Shown: in pieces, positions 21,918 to 32,124 of the stretch
Layout: every line of letters starts with the position of its first letter
Numbering within the stretch: the stretch's first letter is position 1
The notes under the pieces: generated by a model
What the model was told of the DNA's origin: nothing
What the model saw: only the letters and a program-made list of their open reading frames with translations
Databases searched by the model: none
Translations under genes and position numbers: made by a program
Assembly: GCA_963556195.1 (NCBI GenBank)
Contig: OY744532.1
Span: forward strand, 86,458,882 to 86,522,881
DNA from: Sepiola atlantica
Lineage: Eukaryota > Mollusca > Cephalopoda > Sepiida > Sepiolidae
DNA: 64,000 nucleotides
Reading direction: 5' to 3'

Positions 21918-22370
21918 TGTGTGTGTGTAACAATATAAAAAATAATTATTTTATATTGTTCAGATCTATTCTTATGAGAACCAATTTCGAAAGCCAAATA
22001 AGGCTCAATATTCAGAGCCGTGGGATTCAGAAGAAAGCTCTGAGCATAATGATCGGTATGGACGTGTTTGATAGCCAACATGGGGAAACCGGTTGGCATC
22101 CTGCGAATGTTGGCCTTTCTTATTTCAAGTAACAGAATACAACAGAACAAATACAGGTAAATAACTATGATCAGCATAAATCAAAAACCACACAGATGGA
22201 GAAATAGACCACAAAGGAAATTAAATTAGTAAAGAAATGCTATTACGAAAACTGTTTACACATATACAACATAATTCCGAAGTTGTGCCATCGATTTTCG
22301 AAACACCTTGTACAGATAGATAAAGAATATAGATAGAAACTTGCATCCATTCTGTGTGGATACTTACATC
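21918..22370. other. No gene recognised
   Basis: Open frames of 71 and 104 codons overlap on opposite strands here (21917-22132 and 21863-22177). Neither has a motif I recognise and the second enters a TA array, so I do not call either. Confidence 0.4.
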
Positions 22371-22371
22371 G

Positions 22372-22437
<66 letters not shown>

Positions 22438-22444
22438 AATATGA

Positions 22445-22570
22445 AATGAAATAATAAAATAAGGTGCAAATCAAATTTTATTAGAATTCAAAATTCAGGC
22501 AAAGTATCTCAATATTCAGTATTTGAATTCTACTAAAATTTGATTCGCACCTTATTTTATTATTTCATTT
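22445..22570. other. Palindrome, 47-bp arms, 30-bp spacer
   Basis: The left arm AATAAAATAAGGTGCAAATC to TTAGAATTCAAA is mirrored by TTTGAATTCTACTAAAATTT to GCACCTTATTTTATTATTTC. One arm recurs as a single copy at 23138-23185, next to a hammerhead motif. A compound (CT)n/(TA)n array precedes it. Confidence 0.8.
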
Positions 22571-23065
22571 TATATTATGCTATTAATGCTCTATCCAGTA
22601 TATTGAGCTTCACTCCTTATCCGGATGTTTCACTAATTAAAAGATATTAGTTGCATCATATCTTTTGTTGGATTAACTTCATATATATATATATATATAT
22701 AAAGTTTTCTGAACTTTTCATATGATTTGTTTTTTTCTATCGTTCTATTAATTTGCATACACCTTGGATACACTTTTCACTGTCATATACTGCATCGATA
22801 GCAAACAAATTTCCCGCCTGAATAACTTTTTCGTTTTTGGAATACCATTCACCACTTGGATTGTTTTTAATCAACCTCTTTGATATCTTTCTTGAAGCTG
22901 TTTTAAACTTTATGACTTGGATGAACTATATAAGTTTAACAAAAAAGTATGTTTTAGGCCGATATATTTGATGTTTTATATAATTTTATGTATTTTTATG
23001 TAAAATTTGTAAAATATATTTTCAAAGTTTAATTTTATTACCTGCAGTGATATCATTGCGGTAAT
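22571..23065. other. No gene seen
   Basis: AT-rich sequence with a short (TA)n at 22682-22700. Confidence 0.45.
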
Positions 23066-23114
23066 GGTCCTCTGAGGAGAAGATTTTCTTTGAAAACTCA
23101 TGAGTTAAGGATTT
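23066..23114 (+). ncRNA. Hammerhead ribozyme-like motif outside a SINE
   Basis: Stem I is GGTCCT with AGGATT (four Watson-Crick and two G-U pairs). The core is CTGAGGA, fitting CUGANGA. Stem II is GAAGA/TCTTT with loop TTT. GAAA is followed by stem III ACTC/GAGT around AT and the triplet TTA. No tRNA-like head is visible upstream. It is followed within 75 bp by a palindrome arm and (TA)n, so it may belong to a Penelope-like tail. Confidence 0.6.
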
Positions 23115-23191
23115 TAAAGTACTTTGCTTGAACTTTGAATACTAATAAAATTTGATTTGCACCTTATTTTATTCTTTCACTTTATCTAGTG

Positions 23192-23192
<1 letters not shown>

Positions 23193-23285
<93 letters not shown>
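23193..23285. repeat. (TA)n microsatellite
   Basis: About 93 bp of TA with two CA interruptions, then a short TG run. Tyr/Ile open frames across it are spurious. Confidence 0.95.
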
Positions 23286-23319
23286 GTGTGTGTGTGTGTC
23301 CCTATTTACTTGCCTCCCT

Positions 23320-23500
23320 ACGACGCCAGAGCTGAACACAAGGTCGGTTTTTAAATGCTGGGAACATTCAGCTTCCCACAAAGGGCACTCTGTATTGGGA
23401 AAAAAATAAAAATTTCCTCAGTCTAGAAGGACTTCTCCTTTAATAACTGAAGAAAGAAAATATGCAGTGCCGTATCAGAACAGATACTACACGTTACTCT
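23320..23500 (-). repeat. Rep400, degenerate copy
   Basis: Blocks such as ACACAAGGTCGG, GGGCACTCTGTATTGGG and CAGAACAGATACTACACG correspond, in inverted orientation, to the Rep400 copy at 6715-7060. Confidence 0.4.
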
Positions 23501-24125
23501 TATGAATAAAACTAAACATGTCAGTGTCGTGTATATAATGTTACATAATGTTCAGATAAAATTGCGATTCTTTAAATTCTTGGTACCAAAATATTTCCAC
23601 TAGTTGGAACTGCTCCAAGAGTCCACAGAATTCCTCGGAAGCACCTTTAGTCTCCTACACCACTCTTCCTTTTAACTCAGTTCCACCACATGGCCAGATA
23701 TCCTTTCGATCATCTCTATATACTTCCGCCCTGTCTAACAGCCAAGGTAACCAAGTACGGACATTGCTTGTCTCGGCGACCAATAGAGAAATATGTAGAT
23801 TCTTGTCAAGAGTTAAACATGTCTGTCATCATGAACAAACATGAACTTGCAATTATCTGTGTCATATGATTAATTGGTAAACAACGCCGTTGGAACTGCA
23901 CTTTCTTCGAAAGGAAAACATTCAGAAAGATTGGAACAGTCAAAGACTTTTTTTTTTAAGCCAGACAGAGGAAGACACATATTTATCAACACCTTTCAGT
24001 ATGATTGGTACCAAGAACAGCAACAAATACTCATTCTAAATATAGATTAGTCTATTAATTCATACAATAAAACAATGCCGGTAATCTGAAGAAAAATGTT
24101 TAAAGTTCTAAGATAAAATACTGCT
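23501..24125. other. No gene seen
   Basis: No coding frame or repeat family was recognised. Confidence 0.45.
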
Positions 24126-24126
24126 T

Positions 24127-24375
24127 CTATATGTGGGGAGGTGCCACTGTTCGAAGCACCCTTTCTTGCCTCGTCAGAGTACAAAATCGACTTCGCAACC
24201 TAGAGGGAGGATGATCTCTTCTCTACCCTGCAACCTCTTTGACACAGAAGAGATGTTGCTAGTCTTTCTCTGCTGTATCGTTATGTCCATGATAGGTGCT
24301 CGACTGAGCTCCAACACCTGGTCCCCGTAAAACATTCACAGCAAGAACTCGCCTAGCTACAACCACAGCAAAGAA

Positions 24376-24425
<50 letters not shown>

Positions 24426-24730
24426 ATTACCAAAAACAAACGGAACTTCCATGAACAATGTTTGTTTCCTCGAACATCCCATCTGTGGAGCAAAGTATGA
24501 GACTGCTTCTTAATCGACTGCAACATGGTTCTCTTCAAGTCTAATATAAAGAAATACTTGTCGAGCCGTCCTCTTGGATAACCAATTCCTCTTAAGTAAT
24601 CTTCTGCCAATTCCACCCATTGTTCCCAATATTCTCGTGATGGTGATCATCGTCTAACTGACAGTCTATTTAACCTTTATCCTTGAGTGGCCCCCGAGAT
24701 TTGATAAGCGGTGACCCATCGTTAAAAAAA
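24127..24730 (+). pseudogene. LINE (L2) reverse-transcriptase C-terminus
   Basis: Across shifting frames the sequence reads WGGATVRSTLSC, VSLCCIVMS, DRCSTELQHLVP and KTFTARTR, as in the C-terminal domain of non-LTR reverse transcriptases. A (CT)n tract at 24379-24422 interrupts it; afterwards ATWFSSSLI and NTCRAV-type remnants continue. The 3' tail at about 24675-24713 is CTTTATCCTTGAGTGGCC then GATAAG, ending in an A run. Several frameshifts make it non-functional. Confidence 0.65.
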
Positions 24731-25181
24731 AGGGAATTTAATCGAATTAACATATAAGACTTGAGGTCGTTTGAATTATTATGTTTGTCAACAAAGTTAC
24801 CTCCCTTCATTCTTGTTTTGAAAACTTTTTTGTATCATCAATTACGTAAAAAACAGATTTCTGTCTGACTGTTCGTCCGAGTAAAACTCAGAAACCACCA
24901 AATATATACCTACAAAGCATGCATATACTGCTTCAGTTTTATTACGGACAGGTTTTTATAAACACGTTACTGTAATATTCATTCATTTGGAGTCAGTCAA
25001 ATTATTGAAGGGGGGGGGTAGAAAAAAAATTGTTGTTTTTTTTCATTCAAGAAAAAATTAATTTCTTTCATACTTATACTAAAATGTTTGAATCGTCTGA
25101 AAAAAATTATTTATTAAAAATTTGGTAGTTTATTGATATTTTATTGTCCTATGAATCTCCTCGGCAAAGCGACTATATATA

Positions 25182-25185
<4 letters not shown>
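24731..25185. other. No gene seen
   Basis: AT-rich sequence with a G9 run near 25010. Confidence 0.45.
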
Positions 25186-25210
<25 letters not shown>

Positions 25211-25215
<5 letters not shown>

Positions 25216-25330
25216 CATAGCTTACTACCTAGCTCTACTTACGTATCGAGCACTGTTTAAGTAAATACTGAAAATTGATACATAAAAAAATTAAATCTCC
25301 TTATAAAATTTTATGTGGATACATGATATA

Positions 25331-25345
<15 letters not shown>
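25211..25345 (-). repeat. Interspersed repeat F6, minus copy
   Basis: Markers TTTTCATAGCTTACTACCTA, CGTATCGAGCACTGTT and AATTTTATGTGGATACATGA match, inverted, the copies at 51005-51215 and 57270-57400. (TA)n arrays lie on both sides. Confidence 0.7.
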
Positions 25346-25380
<35 letters not shown>

Positions 25381-25636
25381 TTATAACGTCAATACGGAAT
25401 TAAAGTTTGGCGACATTTAAGCACGATTAATTTACAAACTAGAGTTTTACTAAAAAAAAAAAAAAAAAAAAAAATTAAAAAAATTACTAATTTGTTAACA
25501 TTTACCTTTACAGTTATAACTCTTATTGTAACTATACTTTAAAAGAATTGTTATTTTCAAAGAACTTTAAAACGTTCTGTTGATTTTAAACCTGTGCCTG
25601 TGTCTACATTTAGCCATCAGTTCGTCTCGTCTATTT

Positions 25637-25876
25637 AAAATGTTCTTGTCTTCATATTTTAGTATTCTAATTTTTTCCTCCAGGCACAAATTGCATCTAT
25701 GTCTAAATCCTTTAGGAGTGTTCGAATGACATAGTATGGACCACGAAATAATTGGTGTTTAACACCAACTATTTCGTGGTCCATACTATGTCATTCGAAC
25801 ACTCCTAAAGGATTTAGACATAGATGCAATTTGTGCCTGGAGGAAAAAATTAGAATACTAAAATATGAAGACAAGA

Positions 25877-25883
<7 letters not shown>
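25637..25883. other. Near-perfect palindrome, 123-bp arms
   Basis: The arms 25637-25759 and 25761-25883 are complementary with very few mismatches (for example GAAATAATT against GAAATAGTT) and have a 1-bp centre. The arms contain GCACAAATTGCATCTATGTC and AGGAGTGTTCGAATGACATA. No coding sequence is present. A (TA)18 run separates it from a second palindrome. Confidence 0.92.

Positions 25884-25919
<36 letters not shown>
25884..25919. repeat. (TA)n between two palindromes
   Basis: A pure TA run of about 36 bp. Confidence 0.95.
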
Positions 25920-25922
<3 letters not shown>

Positions 25923-26123
25923 GTATTTTATGTAATTGTTTTTATTTGTGATTATAGCGTTTGTTACTTTGCTTACTAGTTTTAATATAGTTGTTCACTT
26001 CCTAAGTGATACAGATTAATGCCTTAATCTGTATCACTTAGGAAGTGAACAACTATATTAAAACTAGTAAGCAAAGTAACAAACGCTATAATCACAAATA
26101 AAAATAATTACATAAAATACATT
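25920..26123. other. Near-perfect palindrome, 100-bp arms
   Basis: The arms 25920-26019 and 26024-26123 are complementary with about one mismatch and a 4-bp spacer (TGCC). They contain ATTATAGCGTTTGTTACTTT and TTCACTTCCTAAGTGATACA. The sequence differs from the neighbouring palindrome. Confidence 0.92.
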
Positions 26124-26159
26124 AAAATATTTAGGTGATAAAAACCGTACATATTTCCA

Positions 26160-26272
26160 GACAAGGCGTCATAGTAAAACACCAGACTATAGACATCAAT
26201 ATTGAAGGTTCGATCCTTGACTAAGTTAGCGATGCTGATGACGGCTGTGAGCCAGAAACATGTGTCCATGGA
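26160..26272 (+). mobile_element. tRNA-derived SINE with hammerhead-like 3' end
   Basis: Box B-like GGTTCGATCCTTGACT is near-perfect. It is preceded by a tRNA-like stretch with a degraded box A and followed by a hammerhead-like motif. A 165-bp inverted-repeat element begins 12 bp further on. Confidence 0.68.
26231..26270 (+). ncRNA. Hammerhead-like motif, weak stem I
   Basis: The core CTGATGA is followed by a strong stem II (GGCT/AGCC, loop GTG), though the closing C-A pair beside the core is mismatched. GAAA, stem III CA/TG around TG and triplet GTC follow. Stem I has only about 3 bp (ATG with CAT). Confidence 0.55.
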
Positions 26273-26283
26273 TTACTTTTATC

Positions 26284-26448
26284 CATGGACGGCGGCACCA
26301 GGGGGGGGGGGATCAAGCCCCCCACACTTTTTAACTTGGCCCCACCACTTTACGGTCATCAATAATGAAGTTATATATACATGTGTTTAACCGCCCCCCC
26401 CACTTTTTAGGAGAGCCCCCCACTTTTATAACTGTCCCGCCGGTCCTG
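26284..26448. mobile_element. 165-bp inverted-repeat element, 5-bp target duplication
   Basis: The ends are CATGGACGGCGGCACC and, on the opposite strand, CAGGACCGGCGGGACAG. TTATC directly flanks both ends (26279-26283 and 26449-26453). The interior has C- and G-runs and CCACCACTTTACGGTCATCA. The second copy at 58292-58473 has a different 5-bp duplication, TATAA. Confidence 0.82.
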
Positions 26449-26464
26449 TTATCTACGTATAAAA

Positions 26465-26502
<38 letters not shown>

Positions 26503-26754
26503 CAGTGTTAGGATAGTAGAGCTCTCACTAGGAATAAAGATAAGGGGAATGCTTCTGTATTGTATGCAGTGGGGGTTGCTTCTGTGAATGGGCTATATAA
26601 ATTAAGTTGGTTTTTTTTAGGGGGGGGGGAGGCTTACATTATTATGAATTTTGAATACACATATATTGTGGTATGTTTACTACATGTATGAATGACTAAA
26701 AGCTTCTCTTATATATAGTGTACAATTTAGTTTTATAGGAGAAATAATCAGAGT

Positions 26755-26941
26755 GCTCAATTACTTGCATATGTAGTTATTATTTCAATAGACACTATAC
26801 ATTAGTATTATCTTCCATCGACACTTACGGTTTCATAAAGAACACTGGAAGAATATCCAGCAGACATTCGAGGATGGTGTCTAGTAGTTAATTCAAACTG
26901 TGATAAGAATGTAATGTATAGTGTCCATTGAAATAAATAAA

Positions 26942-26942
<1 letters not shown>
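26755..26942. repeat. Palindromic repeat F8
   Basis: TTATTTCAATAGACACTATA near the left is mirrored by TATAGTGTCCATTGAAATAA on the right. A partial copy in the other orientation lies at 28095-28235 (CCATCG, AACACTAG, AATGTATAGTGTTTATTGAA). (TA)n follows directly. Confidence 0.65.
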
Positions 26943-26986
<44 letters not shown>

Positions 26987-26989
<3 letters not shown>

Positions 26990-27366
26990 GGTGGGCCAAA
27001 ATAAGGGTCCTATCTTTAAATTTGAATAATTTGAATTTGAATAACTTCCACAAAATAAAAGTTAAACTCACCAAACTTTATGTGTGTGTAGACTGACCCT
27101 TCCGAGATTTTTTGAAATAAACAAAACAAATTTTAGCCGAAAAACACTTCTTAAAACTTACAAAAACTAAAGTATTGTTTTTTACACTGTTTTGAGTTTT
27201 TTAAGCAAAAATAATGTTTTCTAAATGAGGGTACGTTCCTTAGGGCTAATACGGCTCATGCTTGCTTCGGAAGGGGTCCTTTACTTATTCTAAAAAAAAA
27301 TTTAAAAAAATCAATAAATAAAAAAGTTATGAATTTTTAAAAATAGGACCCTTATTTTTGCCCACC

Positions 27367-27369
<3 letters not shown>
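26987..27369. mobile_element. 383-bp mariner-type MITE in a (TA)n array
   Basis: It is almost identical to 20593-20977, including the 27-bp inverted repeats and the interior GACCCTTCCGAGATTTTTTG. It differs by a few substitutions and short indels. Both copies are embedded in TA arrays, which implies recent activity of a helper transposase or strong target preference. Confidence 0.9.
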
Positions 27370-27408
<39 letters not shown>

Positions 27409-27409
<1 letters not shown>

Positions 27410-27730
27410 GTATATATGTATATTATATGAGATCTTATATAAATCAAAATGATTACCGAAGAGATCAGGTTTCAATTACAAATTCAATAACAATCTTCGT
27501 TTTTAAATTATATGTTTGGAGTGATGGGTAAATAGACTTTTGATTCTTATTTCTTTCAGCTGACGAACTTTTTGAGTTTACGTCTTAGTTCTGAAGATAG
27601 TTTAATATAAGGAACAAATTCTATCTGTAAATTTTTGTTTACTATGCAGATTTTTTGAAACAATTGTAAACCTGATGACTTTGTTATGGTATGAATTATG
27701 TCAGAAAGACATAACAATAATTTTTGTCAT
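27409..27730. other. No gene seen
   Basis: AT-rich sequence ending in (TA)n at 27731-27767. Confidence 0.45.
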
Positions 27731-27799
27731 ATATATATGTCATATATATATATATATATATATATATGACAATACTTATAAATAAATATTAAATTATTT

Positions 27800-27940
27800 A
27801 TACCTACATACACTGGCGTTTCAAGCTTACGCTCTCATCAGTGTAGGAAGTGACAATTTCAAACGGTCAGAGGGCACAAACCCGGTTCACAGAGTCAACC
27901 AAAACTCTGCACGCTTTCGTTCTATCTCCTATCTATAGTA
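27800..27940 (-). mobile_element. tRNA-derived SINE with 3' hammerhead
   Basis: Minus strand: box B-like GGGTTTGTGCCC, CCGTTTGAAATTGTCACTTCC, then the hammerhead and the tail TATAAATAATTTAATATTTA. The tail is shared with 28325-28480. A TA array lies at the tail side (27731-27767). Confidence 0.72.
27803..27847 (-). ncRNA. Hammerhead ribozyme-like motif, intact core
   Basis: Stem I CCTACA pairs with TGTAGG over 6 Watson-Crick pairs. The core is CTGATGA. Stem II GAGC/GCTT closes on a GTAA (GNRA) tetraloop. GAAA is followed by stem III CGC/GTG around CA and the triplet GTA. Compared with the CCTGCA copies, the G-to-A change turns a G-U pair into A-U, which preserves stem I. Confidence 0.75.
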
Positions 27941-28041
27941 AATTACATGAACTTTTTGCTTTCTAAGAAGATTTTTTGAAACAATTGAAAAAACATGACT
28001 TGGTTTGGGTATAAGTTACTATAAAAGTAGATAATAATAAA

Positions 28042-28073
<32 letters not shown>

Positions 28074-28094
28074 GAGAGAGAGAGAGAGATAAAC

Positions 28095-28235
28095 ACAATG
28101 GTGCTTATTTAGAATTGGTTACATTGGTATCTTTAGCCCTGCGGGATGAGGTTCTAGTGTTTCTGTGGAACCAAACGTACGATGGAAGTTCATACTAATG
28201 TATAGTGTTTATTGAAAGAAAGAAATATATATCAT
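28095..28235 (-). repeat. F8 repeat fragment
   Basis: Sequence such as GATGGAAGTTCATACTAATG and TATAGTGTTTATTGAAAG matches the inverted counterpart of 26780-26900. A short (GA)n lies just upstream. Confidence 0.5.
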
Positions 28236-28324
28236 ATAAGTTCCGAATACGTTCACTGAACACTCTGGACTAGTCTTCTGTCTGTGCCAGCTTCTCTGTA
28301 CATGTAAACTATAATTTCTTTTAA

Positions 28325-28480
28325 TTACGTGACAGTTTCCGGTGGCCGAGTGGATATGGCGACTGCTTGCAGAATCTCGGGTTAGCGCCTCCCGACCGCC
28401 TTAAAATGTTACTTTCCTGCACTGATGAGAGCAATAAGCTTGAAACGCTAGCGCCTGTAGGTATAAATAATTTAATATTT
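28325..28480 (+). mobile_element. tRNA-derived SINE with 3' hammerhead
   Basis: Box A TGGCCGAGTGG is perfect and box B-like GGGTTAGCGCCTCCC is degraded. CCGCCTTAAAATGTTACTTTC precedes the hammerhead. The tail TATAAATAATTTAATATTTA leads into (TA)n at 28495-28539. Confidence 0.78.
28416..28461 (+). ncRNA. Hammerhead-like motif with U16.1 changed to C
   Basis: Stem I CCTGCA/TGTAGG, core CTGATGA, stem II GAGC/GCTT, GAAA and stem III CGC/GCG around TA are all present. The cleavage triplet is GCC where NUH is required, so position 28454 is C instead of T. This single change is expected to prevent cleavage. Confidence 0.65.
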
Positions 28481-28488
28481 ATTTATGG

Positions 28489-28494
<6 letters not shown>

Positions 28495-28539
<45 letters not shown>
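28495..28539. repeat. (TA)n microsatellite at SINE tail
   Basis: TA run at the 3' end of a hammerhead SINE. Confidence 0.95.
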
Positions 28540-28543
<4 letters not shown>

Positions 28544-28559
28544 GTGTATTTAAGCAGCA

Positions 28560-29052
28560 TTTTCTCATTTATGCAAACATTGTTAAAAATAACAGAATTT
28601 GTCTTTCAGACAACTTCTAGTTAATAACACTAAAATTATACATTCCGAAACCAATTAAAAATACTGGAAACTATTTACATAAGAACACAACAACCTAAAA
28701 TTAACATCACATATGAAACCAGTGGTAACATTTTAAAATGCTTAACATAATGCGATTTTGTTTTGTGATGCATTGCTGAATTTAAATCATCAACGACCTC
28801 CTAAAACAAGGCGAAAAACGTTCTCTACGCATTTCTCCGCCGTCTTTTTAAAATTCTCTTCTTTCTCCAGCTTTTTTGTTCATTTGCCTTTGACACCCAA
28901 GGATGATTCGATGAAGAAATGAAAACGTTTGTGAAACCTATGGGACATTTATTTATTTATTTTTTATTTTAATACAAAAAAGACCACCAGAAAAATTAAA
29001 AAAAGTATAATTAAACATACGAATTATGTTATTTTTAACAATGTTTGCATAA

Positions 29053-29057
<5 letters not shown>
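28560..29057. mobile_element. Possible 490-bp element with about 30-bp inverted ends
   Basis: ATTTATGCAAACATTGTTAA at 28567 is mirrored by TTAACAATGTTTGCATAAAT near 29035-29055. The interior has GATGAAGAAATGAAAACGTT then TGAAACC, vaguely Penelope-like. (TA)n arrays flank both ends. Confidence 0.5.
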
Positions 29058-29088
<31 letters not shown>

Positions 29089-29089
29089 A

Positions 29090-29705
29090 AATACAATGGT
29101 ACTTTACTTTATATAGAGAAAAAGAGTCCGATTTCCGAATGAGAATAAGACGATGCTTCAAAACCACTTGTTTCTCTTCTTTTCAAGTTATTTCTCTGAA
29201 ATGGTAGATTTTCAAGAAATTTCCTCGAAGATTTGTGATATTTACTTTCACTTTTACTTTCCGTTTCTATTGTTGCTTCAAACTTTGTGACAGTCTCCAG
29301 AGAATTCCCTTCATAAGAGACGACATATTGTGCGAGTCACATTGGAACATCGGTGATAAGTGCAAACTCTATACCTAGTTGCACTCTTTGGCACGACGAT
29401 GGATGATGATGATGATTGTGTTCACGATGATGATGATATATGCTTAAGGACTCAAGGCAAATTTCTCCTGCCATGAGAAATTAGTGCTTCATAAGTGTTT
29501 TTTTTTTATCTGTGTACACACATACACACATGTATAAATACAGACATATACTTATTTCAATGTGTTTAGCTACATGTATATATTAGCTTAAGTATATATA
29601 TTTATATATGGGCACACACATATATAAGTATCTGATGTATACACATATTCACATGTTGTTATATGTGTACTTATATATATATGGATTTGTATGAATATAT
29701 TTACA
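29090..29705. other. No gene seen; (GAT)n and TA-rich tracts
   Basis: A (GAT)n tract lies at about 29398-29440 and TATA-rich low-complexity sequence follows from 29500. No coding sequence was recognised. Confidence 0.45.
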
Positions 29706-29711
29706 TATATA

Positions 29712-29910
29712 TATATATATACGTGTGTTATGAAAATATATTTATGTCAATCAAGCTACACAGAGGCTTCAACGTTTCATCCCAGAATGGAATGATGAGT
29801 GGTGTTTGAAGCATAAAACGATGTTGTTGTTTTTTAATGACTTTTTATTATTATTATAATTCAATATTTCAAACGCTCTGCGTTCTTCATCAGGAAAAAG
29901 AAACAACTAG
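29712..29910 (+). mobile_element. F6 copy followed by Penelope-like tail
   Basis: AAAATATATTTATGTCAATC and AAGCTACACAGAGGCTTC mark the F6 family. Just downstream, the minus strand at about 29868-29900 reads CTGATGA, stem II AACGC/GCGTT with loop AGA, then GAAATATTG. That is a hammerhead-like core with an almost absent stem III, as in Penelope-like elements. Confidence 0.5.
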
Positions 29911-30014
29911 AAATGAGTCACCCATTTCCGTTTGTTTTCATATTCTCTTATTTTTTTAAGACATCTGTCACCACCAATGAACGCCCATGTATCATTCAGT
30001 AAGAGTCCGTATTT

Positions 30015-30235
30015 ACATACTTCCCATATAAGTATGATGTGGCACAAGGCCGGAAGCTGGGGAGAGTAAGCCAGCGCCCTTAATGAAAAGCCACTCTGGC
30101 GTCTTAAAAATTGCCTGTGCAGTCCTGTCAGCATTATCCGACTGGGGTGCCTCAGGTAGTTAGCAATAAACTCCTTCCCAAAAGGGGAAGGCAAGGCTTG
30201 GGAGAGTGGACTTCTTAAGACTACCTAGGACAGAT
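30015..30235 (-). repeat. Rep400 copy
   Basis: In inverted orientation it contains CACTCTCCCAAGCCTTGCC, GGAGTTTATTGCTAACTACC and CAGGCAATTTTTAAGACGCC, matching 39190-39500 and 6715-7060. Confidence 0.65.
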
Positions 30236-30900
30236 AAAAGGCCGCCAAGTTGGGCCAGTCTCTGTCGTACTGATTGCCAGAACGGATCCACGACTGGCCT
30301 GAAATCTATTGTTTTGGGTTTTTCAATAAGAGTCACAGCCGGGATTAAACTCAACTGTATGTCGCATGTTTTGATGTCTATCGAAGGTTGAGCACATATC
30401 TTTGACCTTTCTTAATTTGTTTTGTTACTGAGCCAACTCGGCTCCACATTCTTAACTAATAAAGATTGGAATTTCTCTTTTTTCTTTTCCTTTTTTCAAA
30501 TACATTCGTACTTATATTATTTTCATCGATTTTTTTTAGAATGGCAACGATTGTAATTTTTTTTTTTCAAACTCGTGTTAAAACATTTTTTTTCTTTCTC
30601 TACCCCTTCCCACCATGCTGCAGATTATTACTCTGAGGTCATTTTAAGAGATTTTCCTGAAATATAGCAGACACCGAAGGACCTATTAATTAGTCTATTT
30701 GATTAAAGATGAAGGATCCTCGAATAAGTTTATCTCTGCAACGTTTCAGCCGATCTACTCTCCAGCTTCATCGGTCATTTACAGTGATGCTTTCCCTGCA
30801 TTTAAATAGGATTTGGGTTGATTGTGTATGTTGATATTTCTTACTTAAATCAACTATTGATTTCGAAATTAACTGTAGCATAAGCAATTGTACGAAGGGC
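30236..30900. other. No gene seen
   Basis: T-rich and mixed sequence with no recognised repeat. Confidence 0.45.
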
Positions 30901-30904
30901 AGAA

Positions 30905-31673
30905 TAAATCTCTATCTATATAATGTTAAGTATATGTATATGTTTATATATTTCTATGTATACGATTCACTCCTCAACTAATTAACCAACCATTATGAAT
31001 TTTGGAAACACGCTGATAGGCGTAAGCGATTGTAATGTGGAATATATTTTGTTTAATTTACTTTGATGCAGAGGGAGCAAATAAGTGGTGAAAGCGCTTC
31101 ATGAAAATTCAAATTCCTCTGATTTTTGTGAAATTTTAACAATAGGTATTAGATATCAATTAATAAATATTCTCCAAATTTCAGTTTCTTTGGAGTATTT
31201 TAAAAGGTTTTAGGGAGCATAATATGGGCACAAGCTCTTATTTAAAAATTCAAATATTTCAGATTTGCATTAAATTTGATCCATAGTCATTAGACATCAA
31301 TTAATAAATATTCTCCAACTTTCAGTTTCTTTGGGGTATTTTAAAGGGTTTTAGAGAGCATAATATGGGCACAAGCTCTTATTTAAAAATTCAAATATTT
31401 CAGATTTGCATTAAATTTGATCCATAGTCATAGACACCAATTAAACTATATACCCTGAATTTCAATTTCTGGTTAAGACTCCTTAAGCTTAAGCCGTAAA
31501 TTTTAAACATTTTCTTAAATGAAAATCATCTAATTAACTTTGATCAAAATTGGAATGAAGGTTCTTGACATAATGTTAGTATCATTGTGTCTTTATTTTA
31601 ATCTTCGTAAGGAACCTAAAATGGATGCCAATTAATTAATTTTACCCGCCTTTGGACGAGTATTCTTCTAGTG
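30905..31673 (+). mobile_element. Helitron-like repeat (Heli), longest plus copy
   Basis: It begins TCTCTATCTATATAATGTTA, close to the TC-plus-AT-rich start of Helitrons, and ends TATTCTTCTAGT. An internal 141-bp segment (31151-31291) is tandemly duplicated (31292-31432). No coding sequence is present. Confidence 0.55.
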
Positions 31674-31764
31674 TTTTTATAAACCGTTGCATTTACACTT
31701 TGTCTAATCATAATACTCCTACTCCTGCTAATATTAATAACAGTGCACCCTTATAAACTCCCAA

Positions 31765-32060
31765 AACTATTAGACAGAATTGCATTAGATTTCGTATGAA
31801 GAACCCTTGGGATGCTGAGCATATTATAGTGGATCAAAATTATATTACTACAAATGATAATAAGCACTTAAATTTTCCAAAGTGTTGTGCAAAATTGCAC
31901 TAAATCTGGCATGAAGATCTCTTGGTGTGTCTGGTATGTCAAAATGAATATATTACTACTTCTAATAATAATTATCATACAAGTATTTGTTATAATTGCA
32001 TCAAATTTGCCATGAAGATCTTTTGGAATGAAATCAACACTACTAATTATGTTGTTAAAT
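31765..32060 (+). repeat. Degenerate tandem repeat, about 115-bp period, three units
   Basis: Each unit contains a variant of AATTGCATTAGATTT, then TATGAAGA, then CTTGGGATG or a similar word. The second and third units add ATATTACTAC or ACTACTAATT. Confidence 0.6.
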
Positions 32061-32124
32061 AAAACCCCTACAGGCGGGCTAAATTAAAGTTGACCTGTAA
32101 ATATGCTTGTGTTGAAGGTTTCCA

